From Gyromitra esculenta (Eukaryota; Ascomycota; Pezizomycetes; Pezizales; Discinaceae), in the NCBI GenBank assembly GCA_038503075.1, contig JBCAML010000006.1, positions 1,550,001 through 1,614,000 on the forward strand: a stretch of 64,000 bases of DNA. Direction: 5' to 3'. A model generated the notes under the pieces. The model worked only from the letters and a program-made list of their open reading frames with translations. It ran no database searches and had not been told where the DNA came from. Every line of letters begins with the position of its first letter. Within the stretch, counting starts at the first letter, position 1. Below, piece by piece: positions 22,649 to 38,463 of this stretch. A program made the translations under genes and the position numbers.

Positions 22649-23548
22649 ATTTGGTGTTAGGTTGCTTTAGGTGTTCTTAACTTTTTTTTTATAACTTTTT
22701 CTTCTTCTTCTGGCTTTGGATTGGGTGGCGTGAAATACATATACATGGGACGAAGATCAATAAATAAATTTATGAATGGCGATGGTGCTTGTGCGATGTG
22801 GTGTGACTATGTAGACTGCTCTTCACATGTCTTGGGTGATGTGGTTACTAGCCACCTGCCACGATTAAATACTTACTACTTAGGAGAATTACAATCTTAA
22901 GAGATAATAGAGAAGATTAGGCGTAGCAGTTCTTTTGCTAGTTATCATTTCCACTCCTATATTACTTGTGCTCAACTAAAAAGTGCAATCCCCCTACTTA
23001 GTAGACTAGGTTTATGCATATATTTTATGGGATTTTGAAATACGTAATTATCATGCTTCATGAAACATGTTTTGTTTGGGTATTATGTGCTTTGTACCAT
23101 TAGCTTAAAGCTGGGTCATCTGTGGTTTAGTCTTATCATTTGTGGGTTTCCGGGACGCGTTAAAGCAATAGCGAGTGATATTTTGTGACTATTAACTCGT
23201 TTCCAGCATCTACTAGAAACACGAATAGTGACTTTAGATGTTTTAGATGCAAACATCTCATTAGGGTGGTGGATAAGATTGATAATGTTATATTGTGAAC
23301 ATATTACGCACATGTAGTAGTCGCAAGTACCGTAACCTACGGGTTGCACGTACCTATTGAATAAATAAATAATATTATCAAACATGGTAATACCATAGGA
23401 CAACATTAAGGAACTAGTACTTTATGTCAAACAGATAAATAATACATAGATAGCTAGTGAAATCAAAATAGATCCAATCCGCGATAAAGAGATTCGTTAT
23501 AGGACAAACCAAAAAGATGAGATAAGTGGACTCTTTCACCTTCACTAC
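22649..23548. other. AT-rich convergent gap
   Basis: Between the 3' ends of the mutase and the prenylcysteine-oxidase-like gene. It includes an AATAAATAAA polyadenylation-like stretch near 22760. The minus-strand frame at 23116-23406 shows no family similarity. No gene is seen. Confidence 0.5.
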
Positions 23549-25587
23549 TCAAATAATGCCTTCATACATCCCTTTCAAGTACTCTTTACGAGGCATCCCT
23601 GAAATATTCTGCCAGTCTCTGTTTTTTTCCAGTTGGTCCTCTGGGGGAGGTCTTTTCCCTCTCTTTCCCTCCTGCACCCATTCCTTAATTACTGGCCCCA
23701 CCACATTCCAGCCCATCATACTACTCATTTCCAACGAGCTGCCTAGCTCCTCGATGCCGCCAGTGTACCAGAAGTTCTTTTCGAGCAATGATTTTGCGAA
23801 TCCGTCTGTGTTTGAGGTGCGTGGATATATGTAAGGGTATGCGGATGGGAACTGTTTTTCCTGATAAGTCGCTGACACAAGCACACTACGAATAGACCAT
23901 ATAATAAACTTACCTCGTGTCTATAGATCCAAGAAACTATATCTTCTTCTCCTTGCGTTGCACCCAGAAGCTCATGTAGCGTTTTCTCCTCCATCCTCTC
24001 TGGAGAGACAATTTTGTATAAGAATTCCTCGACAATCACGCCCTGGATCAGTGTTGGGACCCGCTTCACACTCGTAACAGAGTAAAATCCAACCCGTCCA
24101 ACACCCTCCGCCCCAGTTCTTCCACCTAGCGCCTCCATTTCGTCGGCGCCTAGGGTTGTCAGGACTGTTTCTGGCACTTCACCTTTGAGGTTGAAGTAAG
24201 CCGGCGAGAGTTTACGTTGGGATTTGAAAAGCGTGATGTGGACAGAAGCGTATTCGAGTTTGGGTGGGATGTAAGTTGGGTGATCTCCTTTGATTTCAAG
24301 TCCAGTAAACTGGTACGGTGCAGCAAGGATGACGGTATCGAATTCTTGAAAATCCCAGTCATCACCCGCCTCTCCTTCAGATGCCACAACCCATCCGCCC
24401 CAGTAGGTCTGCCTCAATCCAACTGCAGTGGTATTGAGCATAACATCTGCCCGACTAGCTCTAACCATCTCTTCGAATAAAACCCAGTGCCCGCCCTCCA
24501 CAGTCATATCATCACCATTGTCCGGTGTCATCGCCATAGCAAGTCCACTGATCTGTCCTAAGTTCTGCCCAAAGCTCCGCCTCGTCCAGCTGGTCACAAG
24601 ATCTCTCTGAAAGGGGATGTTGACTCCATTATCAGATAAGAGCCGACTACCTGTCGAATGAGTCTCCTCTGTAAGCTCTAGAGCCGTAATCACAGAAGAG
24701 ATAGAGGTAAAGGGGAAAAATTTAGGAGAGTAAATTCGACGGAATTTAGATGCAATGTTGGTTACAAGAGTGTTGGTACGTTTGGGAGAGTAGCCGTAGA
24801 AGTAGAACAACTTCAAAGACAACCACCAAGAGGTAAGGAAGTTAGTAGGATGGGCTTGGCGATAGACGAAAGTTGAGCCATCGTATCTATTGGGTGAGTA
24901 AGAGTATTAGAATACTACCAAACACGTATACTTTACTCAACACATCACCCGAAAGTACGCGAGAGTAATAGAGAAGGAATGAGACTTACACTCCCCAGCG
25001 ATCTCCACTCCTTCCAGTCAAATCGGTATCCACTCTCCCGTCAAGCATCACCGGTGTCAACCCCAGTTCACTAACGGTATCAACGAGATTCTTATTCGAA
25101 GCATGAAACCCTCTCGCAGCGATCTGGACATTTTGATTATCAACTTGTATTTTGCAAGTTGATCTCCCGCCAACGTATTCGTTCTTCTCGTAAATGGTAA
25201 TGTTTACCAGAATTCCATGCTGTCTGGCAAAACGGCGAATGTTATATGCTGCCGAGGAACCTGCTGGACCAGCCCCTAATCCAAAAACAAGTAATTTAGA
25301 ATTTGTTTTTCTATAGCGGCAAGCAGTAGATAGAAGGGTTGCCTTATACCGATGATTCCGATCTTTCGGACATATGGAGGATCTCCCTGGGATGCCCAGC
25401 TTAAGTATACTATAAAGGTGGTAATCGCGCCGCAAAAAAGAGCAAAAAAGAACAAAGCAGAGAAAAGAGTAGCAAATATCCCGGACTGGGTCAAAACTGT
25501 AGGGTTTTTGGGTGTCTTCTCTCCTCGTCCATCGTTACAGGCCTTGATCAGGGGGGACCTTTCATCGTATTTTGCCGGCCCGTGCAT
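23549..25587 (-). CDS. Prenylcysteine oxidase-like FAD protein, membrane-anchored
   Basis: Flavoprotein of the prenylcysteine oxidase/lyase family, which breaks down prenylcysteines released from prenylated proteins. Exons in coding order: 25350-25587, 24990-25275, 23914-24886, 23549-23860; phases close to 602 residues. A single membrane helix lies at about residues 37-64 (LFSALFFFALFCGAITTFIV), so it is probably a type II protein with a luminal or vacuolar catalytic part. The FAD-binding Rossmann motif is formed across the first intron (RKIGIIG / AGPAGSSAAYN). IYEKNEYVGGRS follows, with the Glu expected to bind the ribose. The C-terminal half has VILAAPYQFTGLEI and ends near GWNVVGPVIKEW. 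Splicing across exon 1/2 is required to rebuild the Gly-rich loop, which supports the model. Confidence 0.88.
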
Positions 25588-27144
25588 ATTGTATTTCCGA
25601 TTATGCGGTGGAACTTTAGGGAATTTGTTTGCGTTCCTTTTAAGGAGGTTATGCCGAGTAGAATGGCGATGTCCTATGCTCTAGATCATGTATTTAAGGC
25701 CCCCCATGTGTAACATTGGGATTAGCATTAGGTAAGCGCAGTTTTATGTCAAAAATCAACAAATACTACTCACTATACTAGTACATTCCTCAATACGACA
25801 GATGCTACAACCAGCAGTGGGATAACTCCACAATAAACAAAAAAAATTCCAAAATATGTGGCTAGAAAGACTCCTAGCAAGAAAAATATATAAACGAAAC
25901 GTATGTACTTGGCATAAATCTGACCCACACTAAGATCGGTGATATCTTATTCCTAGTCATAGAGAGCATATACTCTGATTGAAATCTCTGGTCTTTTGAG
26001 TATCTTGATATGGAATAATACCACGTTATGCCCATTGTTAGGTTAGAAACAAGGAGAGGACTTTTTTCAGCCACCCAGCGAGTTGAAGGTTGCATTCTGT
26101 GATTATTAGGCACCCCGCGTACTCTAGATCTTGAATATTGAATACAACCCCTGTTCTTAGAGATGGTATATAGTGGTTGCCGTTCTGTGAGGCGATAGCA
26201 AAAATGCCGTACCCTAGCAACAGGACCAACTTCACCATGCAGACAGTACTGTAGAGCTCAAGTATAAAAATAAACAAGTGGGCAGAACTACATAAGATAT
26301 GTTTTTATCTTGAAGCATAGCTCTAAACTCTTTTGTGAGCATAGAGAGATGGCCCGTATTGCTGGAGTGCAGCATTGCCGTTGTCGCCTCATTAAACGAC
26401 TACCATCGTATCACCTACTGATTCTTCAAAAAAGCATCTACATAAGATAAAATGAACCAGATAATGTACTACATGCTATTTTCCTTGCTAGGAGTGATAT
26501 TCGTATTACCTAGTTATAATTACTTGAACTTAGCAGCCATTAACTAGAAATACTTTGCTAAGAGGTATTACCACCCGTGCATATTATAAAAATTCGATGG
26601 AACTAATTTTAGTGTCCAGTTCCTCCTACGTGTATTTCTTGCTAACAGGCTATGGATATTTGGAAAGAGGTAAATTCTTGGTATCCCGGTTGTACCAGTA
26701 TGTAGTCATAGAATGTCACCCAATTCTTATGCCGAAACCTTAGCAAGATTAGGCAGGAGGTGGTAGATTTAGAGGGAACGCTATACTTCTATGAAAGATA
26801 GGATCTAGGAGGGGTAATGTAAAATAAAGTAGTTAGAGGTATGTAGTTGCCCTCCGACCCCAAACAGTAACAGTTGGTATAACAAAGTAATATTAAGAAC
26901 CTAAGAAATCTTATCTTAACCAAGAATGAATGACCCGAGAAGAAGATCCCTGCGATTACAGTAGGATATCACTACCAAGCTAGGAAAGAGGGAAAAGAAG
27001 AAAAAGACAGTTGTGACAGCTAATTAACTCCGTTTCTCTATCCCCAGCATATTTTCTCTATACCCATACACGCAACGCGTATCGAACACGCTAATCGGCA
27101 TCTCGTTGATCTTCAACCTTTTCCATCGCCTCCCAGTTTCTCGC
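25588..27144. other. AT-rich gene-free stretch
   Basis: It holds the promoter of the prenylcysteine-oxidase-like gene and the eIF3j 3' region. Small frames at 25.9-26.7 kb are rich in rare-looking codons, overlap on both strands and match nothing I recognise. Confidence 0.45.
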
Positions 27145-28233
27145 TCACATGAAGTCGTCGCTGTATTTTCAATTAGAAAATTTATGATCTGATACTGGCT
27201 AAGAGTAGAGAGAGAAACTAAAACTTACTCATCAATGAAGGAGGCTTGATGGTAGTCAGTAGTGTCAAACTTATCAGCTTCCTTGCCCGCAGATGCCAAA
27301 GCCGTCTTCTTGACAACCTTCTTCTTCCCGCCCTTCTCCGCCGCTTTCTCCTCCTTCTGTTTCTCGTTGGCTAGTGTCGTGAGACCACTCGCCACCTTCC
27401 TGATCTGTTCCGATGGGAGCTCCTTTGATAGCTGTCTGACAAACTCCTGCAAGAACAGCGGATAATGTGCCTTCCTTGAACCCGCCGCCAACAACGGCAC
27501 CAAGGCCTCACGCAGATTTGCAAATCCATCCTTTGTATTTGGGTTAAACAGCGGGAGTGTGGTTAAATCAATATTCTTGCTCGGGTCCGCAGGATCCGCC
27601 GTAACGATTTTCTTCTCCCTGCCACTCACACCACCACCAGCGCCAATACCGACAGCACCAAACAGGTCCTCGGCGTGCTTGAGGTCGGATTCTATTTGCT
27701 GTCGTTGTTCGCGCTCGCGGCGTTCGGCAGGGGTCTCGTTCTCAATTGTTAGTCGTTCACGCTCGGCTTCCTCGGCTGCTGCCTGATTAGCAGCAGCTTT
27801 TTCTGCTATGCGCTGAGTCCTGGACTTGTGGTTCGCTGCAGCTTCGGCGGCGGCCTTCTCAGCAGCAGCCTTTTTTGCAGCCTCCTTTTTGAGCTCTTCT
27901 TCAGAGTCATCTGCAGCATCCCAAGATTCAAGAACCTAAATAGAGCTTTTTAGCAAAGGTCCTTGAAAGGGTGGCAAAGGTTTATCCAGAAATAAAGGTA
28001 GTGTTAGAGCTCTATGAGTGTAGTAAGGAAAGAAGGAAAGAAAGAAAGGACTGCATACATTTTCGTCCTCTTCCTCGTCGCCATACCTCTTCTTCGCCGC
28101 AATACGTTGGATGGGTGTGTCGTCCTCGGAGTTTTCCTCATCTGTGAAGATCAGACCTCTGTTAGTTTCCTTAAAGGAAAAAATCACAGCTTCGAGCTTC
28201 TGACTCACCCCATTTATCTGCTGGAGGCGCCAT
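27145..28233 (-). CDS. HCR1: Eukaryotic translation initiation factor 3 subunit J (Hcr1)
   Basis: Loosely bound eIF3 subunit that promotes 40S recruitment, start-site selection and ribosome recycling. Exons in coding order: 28209-28233 (MAPPADKW), 28059-28141, 27229-27935, 27145-27160; phases close to 276 residues. Exon 2 is very acidic (DEENSEDDTPIQRI). Exon 3 begins VLESWDAADDSEEE, a hallmark of the family, followed by an Ala/Lys/Glu-rich coiled coil and ETPAERRERERQQQIESD. The C-terminal helical part contains LPLFNPNTKDGFANLREAL. The last coding exon has only 16 nt and encodes the final DDFM, a typical eIF3j end that confirms the model. Confidence 0.93.
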
Positions 28234-29380
28234 GATGCTTCTATTTGCTAGTATAAAGAAGGGCTGGGAAATCACAGGGAAAGGAGTGAATCTGACAAGC
28301 GATGAGGTCTAGAGATGGAGCAGTTTTCCTTTTTTTTCCCCCGGCGTTTAGTGAATTTGAGGGAGAGGGGCAGGTGGGGTGGATGTGGCGTTTGTGGCTG
28401 TGGGTTCCTGGATAGGGAAATTGTGGCTATCCAGAAGTTTTCGTGGTGAGCTGACTAAACACACATCAAGATGCCTAAATATCACAGAGCATCAAGGCTT
28501 CCTAAACACACTTATGGTGGCAGTATAAGGTTAGTCTTGTGGGAACAGACTTAACGAAAGACTAATATCTATTTCAAATTTCCCCTGATTTTTTTGTTGC
28601 TTTCTGGGGGTGTTGGAAGGCTTGGAAGAAATTGTTCTTACAAAAGCCTAGAATCTTACATAGCAACAAGCCTCTCTCCACAAAAATATTTTCTTATACC
28701 CCAACCGCCACTTCTGCAGCTTTCAAAATTCTTATGTCCTTATGACTAGTAAAAGGGTTTTATACCCACTTCTTGAATTTATTGTGGTGTAATTATATGG
28801 TGGGGGCTATAATTTGGCTACTCTTGCTGTGATTTGCCTCGATCACGAAATTTTTTTGGGCAGTCACTTTAGATAATATCACTAAACTAATTTTTGACAT
28901 TCCTTGTATTACTTGAATAGCAGTTGTGATTGAGACTGGGTAAATTTTATCATAAATTCTCACTCGACGTTTTACGAGATAGATAACATAGCATTCATTT
29001 GTGACAATAGTTTCTATTTTAAAATTGATATAAAGATGATTCATTATATCTATTCCCATTTTCAGAAAGCGTTATATTTTGGTTTGGAAGGTGATTGTTC
29101 TGGAAAAGTACATGTACAGTGTGCATTATATTGCTCACTATAGCTACCGCCTGACCGAAAGGTCGAGCAGACCAGCATTTCACCCCAATTTAATTACGCC
29201 AGTGAATTAACCATAGCACTTGAACGGATAGTTTTTTTTATTTCTCATTCGACATGCTGATAATAAAAACAAAATGCCAATCACTCCTCCAACTAAAATA
29301 GATTTATTATTTTTTTCTCTTGAAAAATCCCTCGTATGATATCACTGTTTTTCTAGTGAAAATATTAATACGACAAGCAT
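28234..29380. other. AT-rich gene-free stretch between eIF3j and enolase
   Basis: It contains the eIF3j promoter and the enolase 3' untranslated region. A TACATGTA palindrome lies at 29109-29116. The frame at 28793-29059 (-) has no similarity and very AT-rich codons. Confidence 0.5.
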
Positions 29381-31518
<2,138 letters not shown>

Positions 31519-32602
31519 GGTGACGATGTTAATACTGATGATGATGTGTCTGTTGAAGAATTATCAATGAGCAGTTCGAAGACAAGTTTCTCTGCAAAGA
31601 GGAGTTTATAAAGAAAAACCAAGACGAGTTTTTGGGGAAAGAGGGAAATGCGGTAAATTAAAACAGCTGAGGGGAAGAGATGGAGAAAAAAAAACTATCT
31701 CAAACAGCCGCCCAATAAAAATAGCAAGGATATCAAACGTGCTTTATGCGTCTGGGCTATACTGACATAGATAAGACCCGTTTCTTTACGTAGAACAAGT
31801 ATAATTGACGCGCGGGGGGGGGCAAGATGAGGGAGTAACCAATGATGATATTTAAATTCCAATTACGTTTTCTACGTAGTACAGGTAGATAAGGGAGATG
31901 ATCGAGAATTTAAAAAGAAAAACAGACCAGACTCACATCTTTTATTTAAGAGATTTAGATCGGATTTCGTTTGCTTTTTGTCTCCCTCGTTCCTGATGCC
32001 GTTGGTGTTTGTCGATGAAGGAAAATTCAATGAGGTAATATGAGCGAGGGGTTAGTGGGGTAAACTGTTGAGTAAATCTTTTTGATTTCATCTCTCACCA
32101 TCTGCCCCTCCCTGCTGTCACGCCAAGAAAGCTAACCACGTGATTTAATCCAGAATCACTCGACTTTTTATCCAGCAGGGTTCTTGATGGGGCACGGAGT
32201 CGTAACCCAAGAACCGGGTTGTTTTGTTCCAGCGTAAGCTAGTTAACCGCAAGCATAAAAAGTGCACCTTTATCACATGTAGCTCCTAGAAGGGCAGTCT
32301 CAATCAAACACGAGTTGAATTAATTCTCGTCCTTTTACTCGTTTTTGGAAATTACTTTTTTTTGGATTTATGGATGTGATTTGCGATAATGGTCAATATT
32401 TTCTAATCAAGTACCGAAAAGCTTGTTGGACTGAAACGATGTTGGATTGAACGTTCATTCGAACATCATTCTAAAGAGAATTATTCATTCAAGTACGAAA
32501 AAGGAAATCTTAGGCCAGGTTTAAAAACACAGAAAAGAAACATAAAAAGCAAAGCGAAGTAGGGCAAGGACTATATATATAAAAAACTCGTCTATGAATA
32601 CT
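31519..32602. promoter_or_regulatory. Enolase promoter and leader region
   Basis: This gap separates the pyruvate carboxylase stop codon from the enolase start, both on the minus strand. A GTGAGT donor (complement of 31931-31936) and a CTTCAACAG acceptor near 31551 suggest a leader intron of about 385 nt. A G run lies near 31814. No gene is seen. Confidence 0.45.
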
Positions 32603-35600
32603 CTAGTGCTTCTGGAGATTGCAAATCAAGTCCTGCCCATCAACCGAATCTCCTTCCTTGACCTCGACATGCCCAACCTTGCCAGAATGTGGAGCGGAGA
32701 TAACCATTTCCTGGTGGTGTATATTAGTATTTGTAGATCAAAATCGGATTCAGACAGATTTGCATACCATCTTCATAGCGCTGAGAACCGCAAGCGGGTC
32801 ACCCTTCTTGACCTCAGAGCCCACATGAACACGGAGCTCTACAACAACACCAGCCATTGGTGCGCCGACTTGGCTTGTGTCATTGGGATCAGCTTTGGGA
32901 CGGCTCAAGTTCTCGACAGCTGTTCCAAATGTTAGTGATTTCTCAGAAATGAAAAGGTGTAGAGGAAAACTTGCATGCTTTCTTATCATCAATAGTAACT
33001 TGTCGAACTTCACCGTTCATTTCGAAAAATACTTCTCTCTGTCCAGTTTGCTCGGACAATGGTCCGACTGCCAATAACCTCAAGATCAAAGTCTTTCCCT
33101 TCTCAATCTCGACGTGGAACTCCTCATTGATGACTGGTGAAGCTAGGAAATATCTGGTAGGGAGGACACTTAAATCACCATATTTCTGTGTGAATTCCTT
33201 GTAGTCCGCAAACACCTTAGGATACATGTTGTGACTGGCAACATCGCATTCCGAAGCGAATCCCCATTTGGCCTCAAGATCTTGCTTGACCTTTACAAGG
33301 TCGACTGGTGGGAGCGACTTTCCGGGACGCTCAGTCAACTTCCTGCGTTGGTTGCGAAGAGCGTTGGTGCGAAGAGGTTCTGGGAAACCACCGTACGGCT
33401 GTCCCATGAGTCCTTCAAAAAAATCAAGAACAGATCCTGGGAAGTCAAGGGTTGCTGCTCTCTCAATAACTTCATCGTAGGTAAGCTTGTTCGACACCAT
33501 AAACTGCGCAAGATCGCCAACAACCTTTGATGTAGGAGTGACTTTAACGATATCACCGAGGAGAGCGTTAGCCTGAGTGTATGCCTTCTTGGTCTCTGCC
33601 CACAGTGTTCCTAGTCCAAGTTGGCTGGCCTGGAAGATAAGGTTGGTTAGCTGCCCACCAGGAATTTCGTGGACATAAACTTCTGGATCGGGGCCAGTCA
33701 GGCCAGCTTCGAAACAAGAGTACAACAGGCGGAGCTGAGCCCAATAACCATCGATAGCACGGATATGCGCAATATTCATATAAGGATCTTCCGTAGATCC
33801 CTCAAGAGATGCGAGCAATGCACCAACACTGGGTTGGGACGTCATGCCGGACAAACTATCAGTAGCACAGTCCACAGCATCGGCACCAGCTCTAGCACAA
33901 GCAGCCATAGAGGCAACACCAGTACCAGCAGAGTCATGGGTGTGTACGTGGATAGGAAGGTCGGGGTACTTCTTGCGGATGTTTCCAATCAAGAGAGTAG
34001 CTGCTGCTGGTTTCATGACACCAGCCATATCTTTGATACCAAGGATGTGAGTGCCCATAGCAACGATCTTATCCGCAAGACTAAGATAGTATTCAAGATT
34101 GTACTTCTTCTTAGGATTAAGCATGTCTCCGCTGTAGCAGATAGTGGCTTCAACCACACCACCGGCCTTCTTCACAGCCTTGACACCAACCTCAAGCTGT
34201 TCAAGGTCGTTCAAAGCATCAAAAACACGGAAGATATCGACACCACTCCTCTTTGCTTGATCACAGAAGTGATCAATAGCGTTATCAGGTAGTGAAGAGT
34301 ACGCAACACCATTTGCGCCACGCAGCAACATTTGGAAGGGGATATTGGGGACAAGTTTCCTTAATTTCCTCTAGTTAAAGTCAGAATAATTTCGTTCATA
34401 AACTTGGGGAGTTATAAGAATCTCACCAGCCTGTCCCAAGGATCTTCATATAAGAATCTCATAGCCACATCGAATGTAGCACCTCCCCAACACTCCAAAG
34501 CGAACGCATTTTGGTAAGCGTAGCTGGTATGCTTCGCAATATTGACCAAATCAGTCGTTCGGACCCTGGTGGCCAGAAGCGACTGGTGAGCATCACGCCA
34601 AGTGGTATCCATGATCAAAGTCCCCGGGTTCTTGCGAACTGCCTTCGCGAACGCAGCAGGACCCTCCTTGACTAAGATATTACGCCAACCAGCTTGACAG
34701 GGATACGTGACATCAATTTCCTTTCCAGCAGCGTCTTCAAGAACAGGAAGGACGATTTCTCCCTTGAATTTAGGTTCGCCGACCTGCCCTTTGATGCTGC
34801 TGCCGTTAACAGCAACATCTCCGAGATATGCCAAAAGCTTCTGGGCACGATTTTGAGACGTCATCAGGGCAAACAACTCGGGCGTGTCGTCAATGAAAGT
34901 TGTCCAGCAGTTTCCATTAATGAAGGTATCATGCGTAAGCAATGAGGCCAAGAAAGGAATGTTTGTCTTGACACCGCGGATTCTGAACTCGACAAGAGCA
35001 CGTAGCATCTTCCTCCTTGCAATCTCATATGTGGAACCATGGCAAGTACACTTGACCAACATGGAATCGTAGTGAGGGGTAATGATAGCACCAGCAAAAC
35101 CGTTACCACCATCGAGACGCACACCGTTACCACCAGCAGAGCGGTAAACCTCAATCTTACCTGTATCGGGCTGGAAACCCTTGGCGGGGTCTTCGGTAGT
35201 GACACGGCACTGGATGGCATAACCACGAGTGGAGATGCGGTCTTGTGTGAGACCAAGTTGCTCGAGAGAGGCACCAGCGGCGATCTGAATTTGAGCGGCG
35301 ACGACATCGATACCAGTGATCTCCTCAGTGATGGTGTGCTCAACCTGACTGTTCAAAAAGGTTAGTATCAAATTATTGAAAGATATAAGGTCCGTTGGGG
35401 CTTACATTCTAGGATTGATCTCAATGAAGTAATATCTGTTCTCCTGGTCGACAAGGAACTCGGCAGTACCAGCATTGCGGTAGTTCACAGACTTCGCTAG
35501 ACGAACGGCATCTTCAAGAATAGCTTCTCTGACCTCTTGAGGCAAGTCCTTCGCAGGGGCGATCTCAACCACCTTTTGATGTCTTCGCTGGACAGAGCAA

Positions 35601-36912
35601 TCACGCTCATATAGATGTACGACATTTCCGAAGTTATCTCCGAGCAACTGAACTTCGATATGCTTAGGGCGATCAAGGAAACGTTCAATGAAGACGGTTC
35701 CGTTACCGAAAGCAGACAGAGCCCTATATCATCAATCAGCATCTTACCATCTCACAACAAGTTTTCGAACTGGGAACTCACTCAGATGTTGCTCTATTGA
35801 AAGCGTCATTGATGCTATCACCCTTTCTAACGACTCTCATACCTCTCCCACCACCACCATATGCCGCCTTGATAATCACTGGGTATCCATATTTCTCGAC
35901 AAATGCTTCCGCCTCTTTTAGTTCGCTAACCGGGCCTGGGGTTCCGGGAACAACGGGAACGTTGCATTTCATCGCAAGGTTACGAGCAGAGACCTTGTCG
36001 CCCAAGCCATCAATGACCTCGGGAGTAGGACCAATGAACTAAATGAACAATGTTAGATATAAATGTTCATATGTAGGGATTAAGATTGCATACAATCATG
36101 CCAGCTTTCTCGACCTTGCGAGCAAACTCGGCGTTTTCAGAAAGGAAACCATAACCAGGATGAATCATGTTCACATCGTGAGTAACAGCGATCTTGATGA
36201 TCTCGTCAATAGCAAGGTATGCTTGAACCGGAGTGTATTGCCCCCTGGCGCCAATTGCATAGGCTTCGTCCGCCTCTGAAATCGAGTAAAACACAAGTTA
36301 GCTATGTAAGTCTTCGGAGCAGAACATAGTAGGGGAGACTCGTACTTTGACGATGCATGCTAAGACGATCTTCATGACTGTAGATCGCAACAGTAAGGAG
36401 CGAAAGTTCGTGTGCCTATAGACTACGTTAGTACGAAGTCTATTCCCCGATGCTGCTGTGAGATTAGACATGATAAGAAAGTGTAACCGTACCGTTCTGA
36501 AAATCTATAGCGCGCAAGCAGCAAATATCAGCAAACTGGTCAAGCTACTAGACTAGCCGTCAAGCCAAATCATGGAAAGCAAGATATATGTACCCGAATA
36601 GCTGCAAAAGTACGTCAGCGCTGATTTCTCGAGTTAAAATAAGGATATAAAGAAAGATTGAACATACGAATTTCACCACGATTGGCAACTTAGCACAATC
36701 CAATACATCCAGTCAGCACTTCCCATCCGATTCTCAATTTTTTTTCTCTTCCCTTAAAGCCATATCATGGAAATGAGTTACAAACCCAACAACTTGTTCA
36801 CTTGCATAATCGTGGAGTTCGCCCTTAGACGATGAACCGTCCTCACTGTCGACGAGTCTGCCGAATCCTCGAAGACGGCATTATAATCGGGGGAAGATTG
36901 ATGTTCGACCAT
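32603..36912 (-). CDS. PYC1: Pyruvate carboxylase
   Basis: Biotin enzyme making oxaloacetate from pyruvate, bicarbonate and ATP. There are twelve exons in coding order: 36786-36912, 36668-36688, 36594-36601, 36493-36504, 36346-36415, 36094-36275, 35782-36038, 35406-35723, 34427-35348, 32975-34370, 32768-32919, 32603-32710. Phases close to 1190 residues, the normal length. The biotin carboxylase domain starts at VNKLLVANRGEIPIRIFRTA, assembled from five exons, and contains [10 protein letters not shown] and [15 protein letters not shown]. The carboxyltransferase domain has [25 protein letters not shown] and [13 protein letters not shown]. The biotinyl domain has VLSAMKMEMV with biotin Lys1154. 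The next-to-last intron uses a GC donor (GCAAGT). The first 35 residues are Ser-rich; no clear mitochondrial presequence is seen, consistent with the cytosolic fungal enzyme. Confidence 0.96.
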
Positions 36913-38463
36913 TTTGCACTGCTATCTCTAGTGATTAGGTGCTTTCGAAAATGGCAGTACAAGATCCAGGAAAAACTCTGGGAGAGGGATGGATCACTGG
37001 TTCTATCCTACAGAAACCGGGAGGTGATGGGGATGTATATAGGGAAATAACCGGAGGAGAGTGGGGATGAGAAGGAAAATCAAGGAGGGGCTCGGCGGTC
37101 TGCAGTTGATGGCTTGTTTTTCTCTCTTTTTCCCGCGAGGGGTACAGTAAGACTAGAGATCAGAGCTAGGGGGAATCCACGAAACTACGATTGTGCCGCT
37201 TCTTTCTCTCTCAAAGTTGGCCGGGACGAGATTCTTGGGGGTCGTGGAGGGGCCGTGGAGGGGTAAATCGATAATGTCCCCTAATGCGGCGGGATAAAAA
37301 AAAACCAAGCCGAGTCCTTATCAGTTGCGGTTGTTCCATGTGCTCCTCCACAACCCTGTAGGGGAACTTAGCTTCTGGGTGCTGGGACATCATCCCATTG
37401 AAGGATCGAGATACCTATGTCTCGCCTTGCATGCCACAAAGCCCTCGCTCAACTTCCAGCAGTCGGGCGGTAAATGCACATGTCTCAGGTACTGCACTCT
37501 ATCTCGCCCGTCTATTGCCCCGTCTCCCAGGTCCTACCTACCCTCCTCTTCGTATCGTTACCGCGAGATGGGTCGAAACATTACGAGATTATCCAACAGC
37601 CTCGGGAATCGGGCATCGGTATCTTTCGCAATAACCGAATAAAGAGCCCTTTTTTAGTCAGGCAGCCATCTACCAAAATACCTGAGACTTTCTAAGAGTT
37701 ATCATTCGGCTTGAATAAAGCGAATTATTGTGCTCATGGTTTCCCCACGCCTCCCGCACAAATCGCAAACTGCACGGGAGATGGGTTAGATGGGCAATGC
37801 GCTAGGCATGTGGGTGGGTAGTGCGGGGGAAAAGCAATTTTTTTACCCAAGTAATTGCCGCCCCAAATGAATTTTAGACCAAGCGTTTTCGGTACCAACC
37901 CACCGTCAACATGCACTTACTTCATTTCTTTAGCCTATCGACGATCGTGGGGAAATAGTTTTCTGTAATGCTAGCTACCCTGTTACTGCAGTCCATCACG
38001 ATTTATATTATGCTTTTGGGTAACATCAAATTTCAGTAATCATCGCGTTAAAAATCTCTTCGTTACAGCAACGTTAAGGCGTAAATTTTTTGGGGCCGGC
38101 CGGGAAGAAACATGAAGCGCAAAATCTGAAGATGACAGAACAGAAACAAGATCACACAAAACTAATACTACAGGCGAGAAAAAAATTATGAGTAACCCAC
38201 ACTTAGCTATAGAGGCAATGGAAAAGAAACCCCTTAAAAGACCAAAAAAAGGAAAATTGGCATTGAATCCCCTTCCTCCCTCTTTGCACTCACACAACCC
38301 CCCCCCAATATTCTCGCATTCTCTTACATCCCATCCCGGAGAATGCTTACATTTTAGAACCCCCTCATACTTTCTCCCCCCCCAAGATTAGCAACAGAAA
38401 GACTACAGAGAAGAACGCACTCAACAACTCTGACATACTCGCTTTTTATTTCAAGACATTGAT
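36913..38463. other. Gene-free stretch upstream of pyruvate carboxylase
   Basis: It contains the pyruvate carboxylase promoter and the clathrin 3' untranslated region. Short frames at 37.3-37.7 kb and at 38.0-38.3 kb overlap on both strands and have no similarity. Confidence 0.5.
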
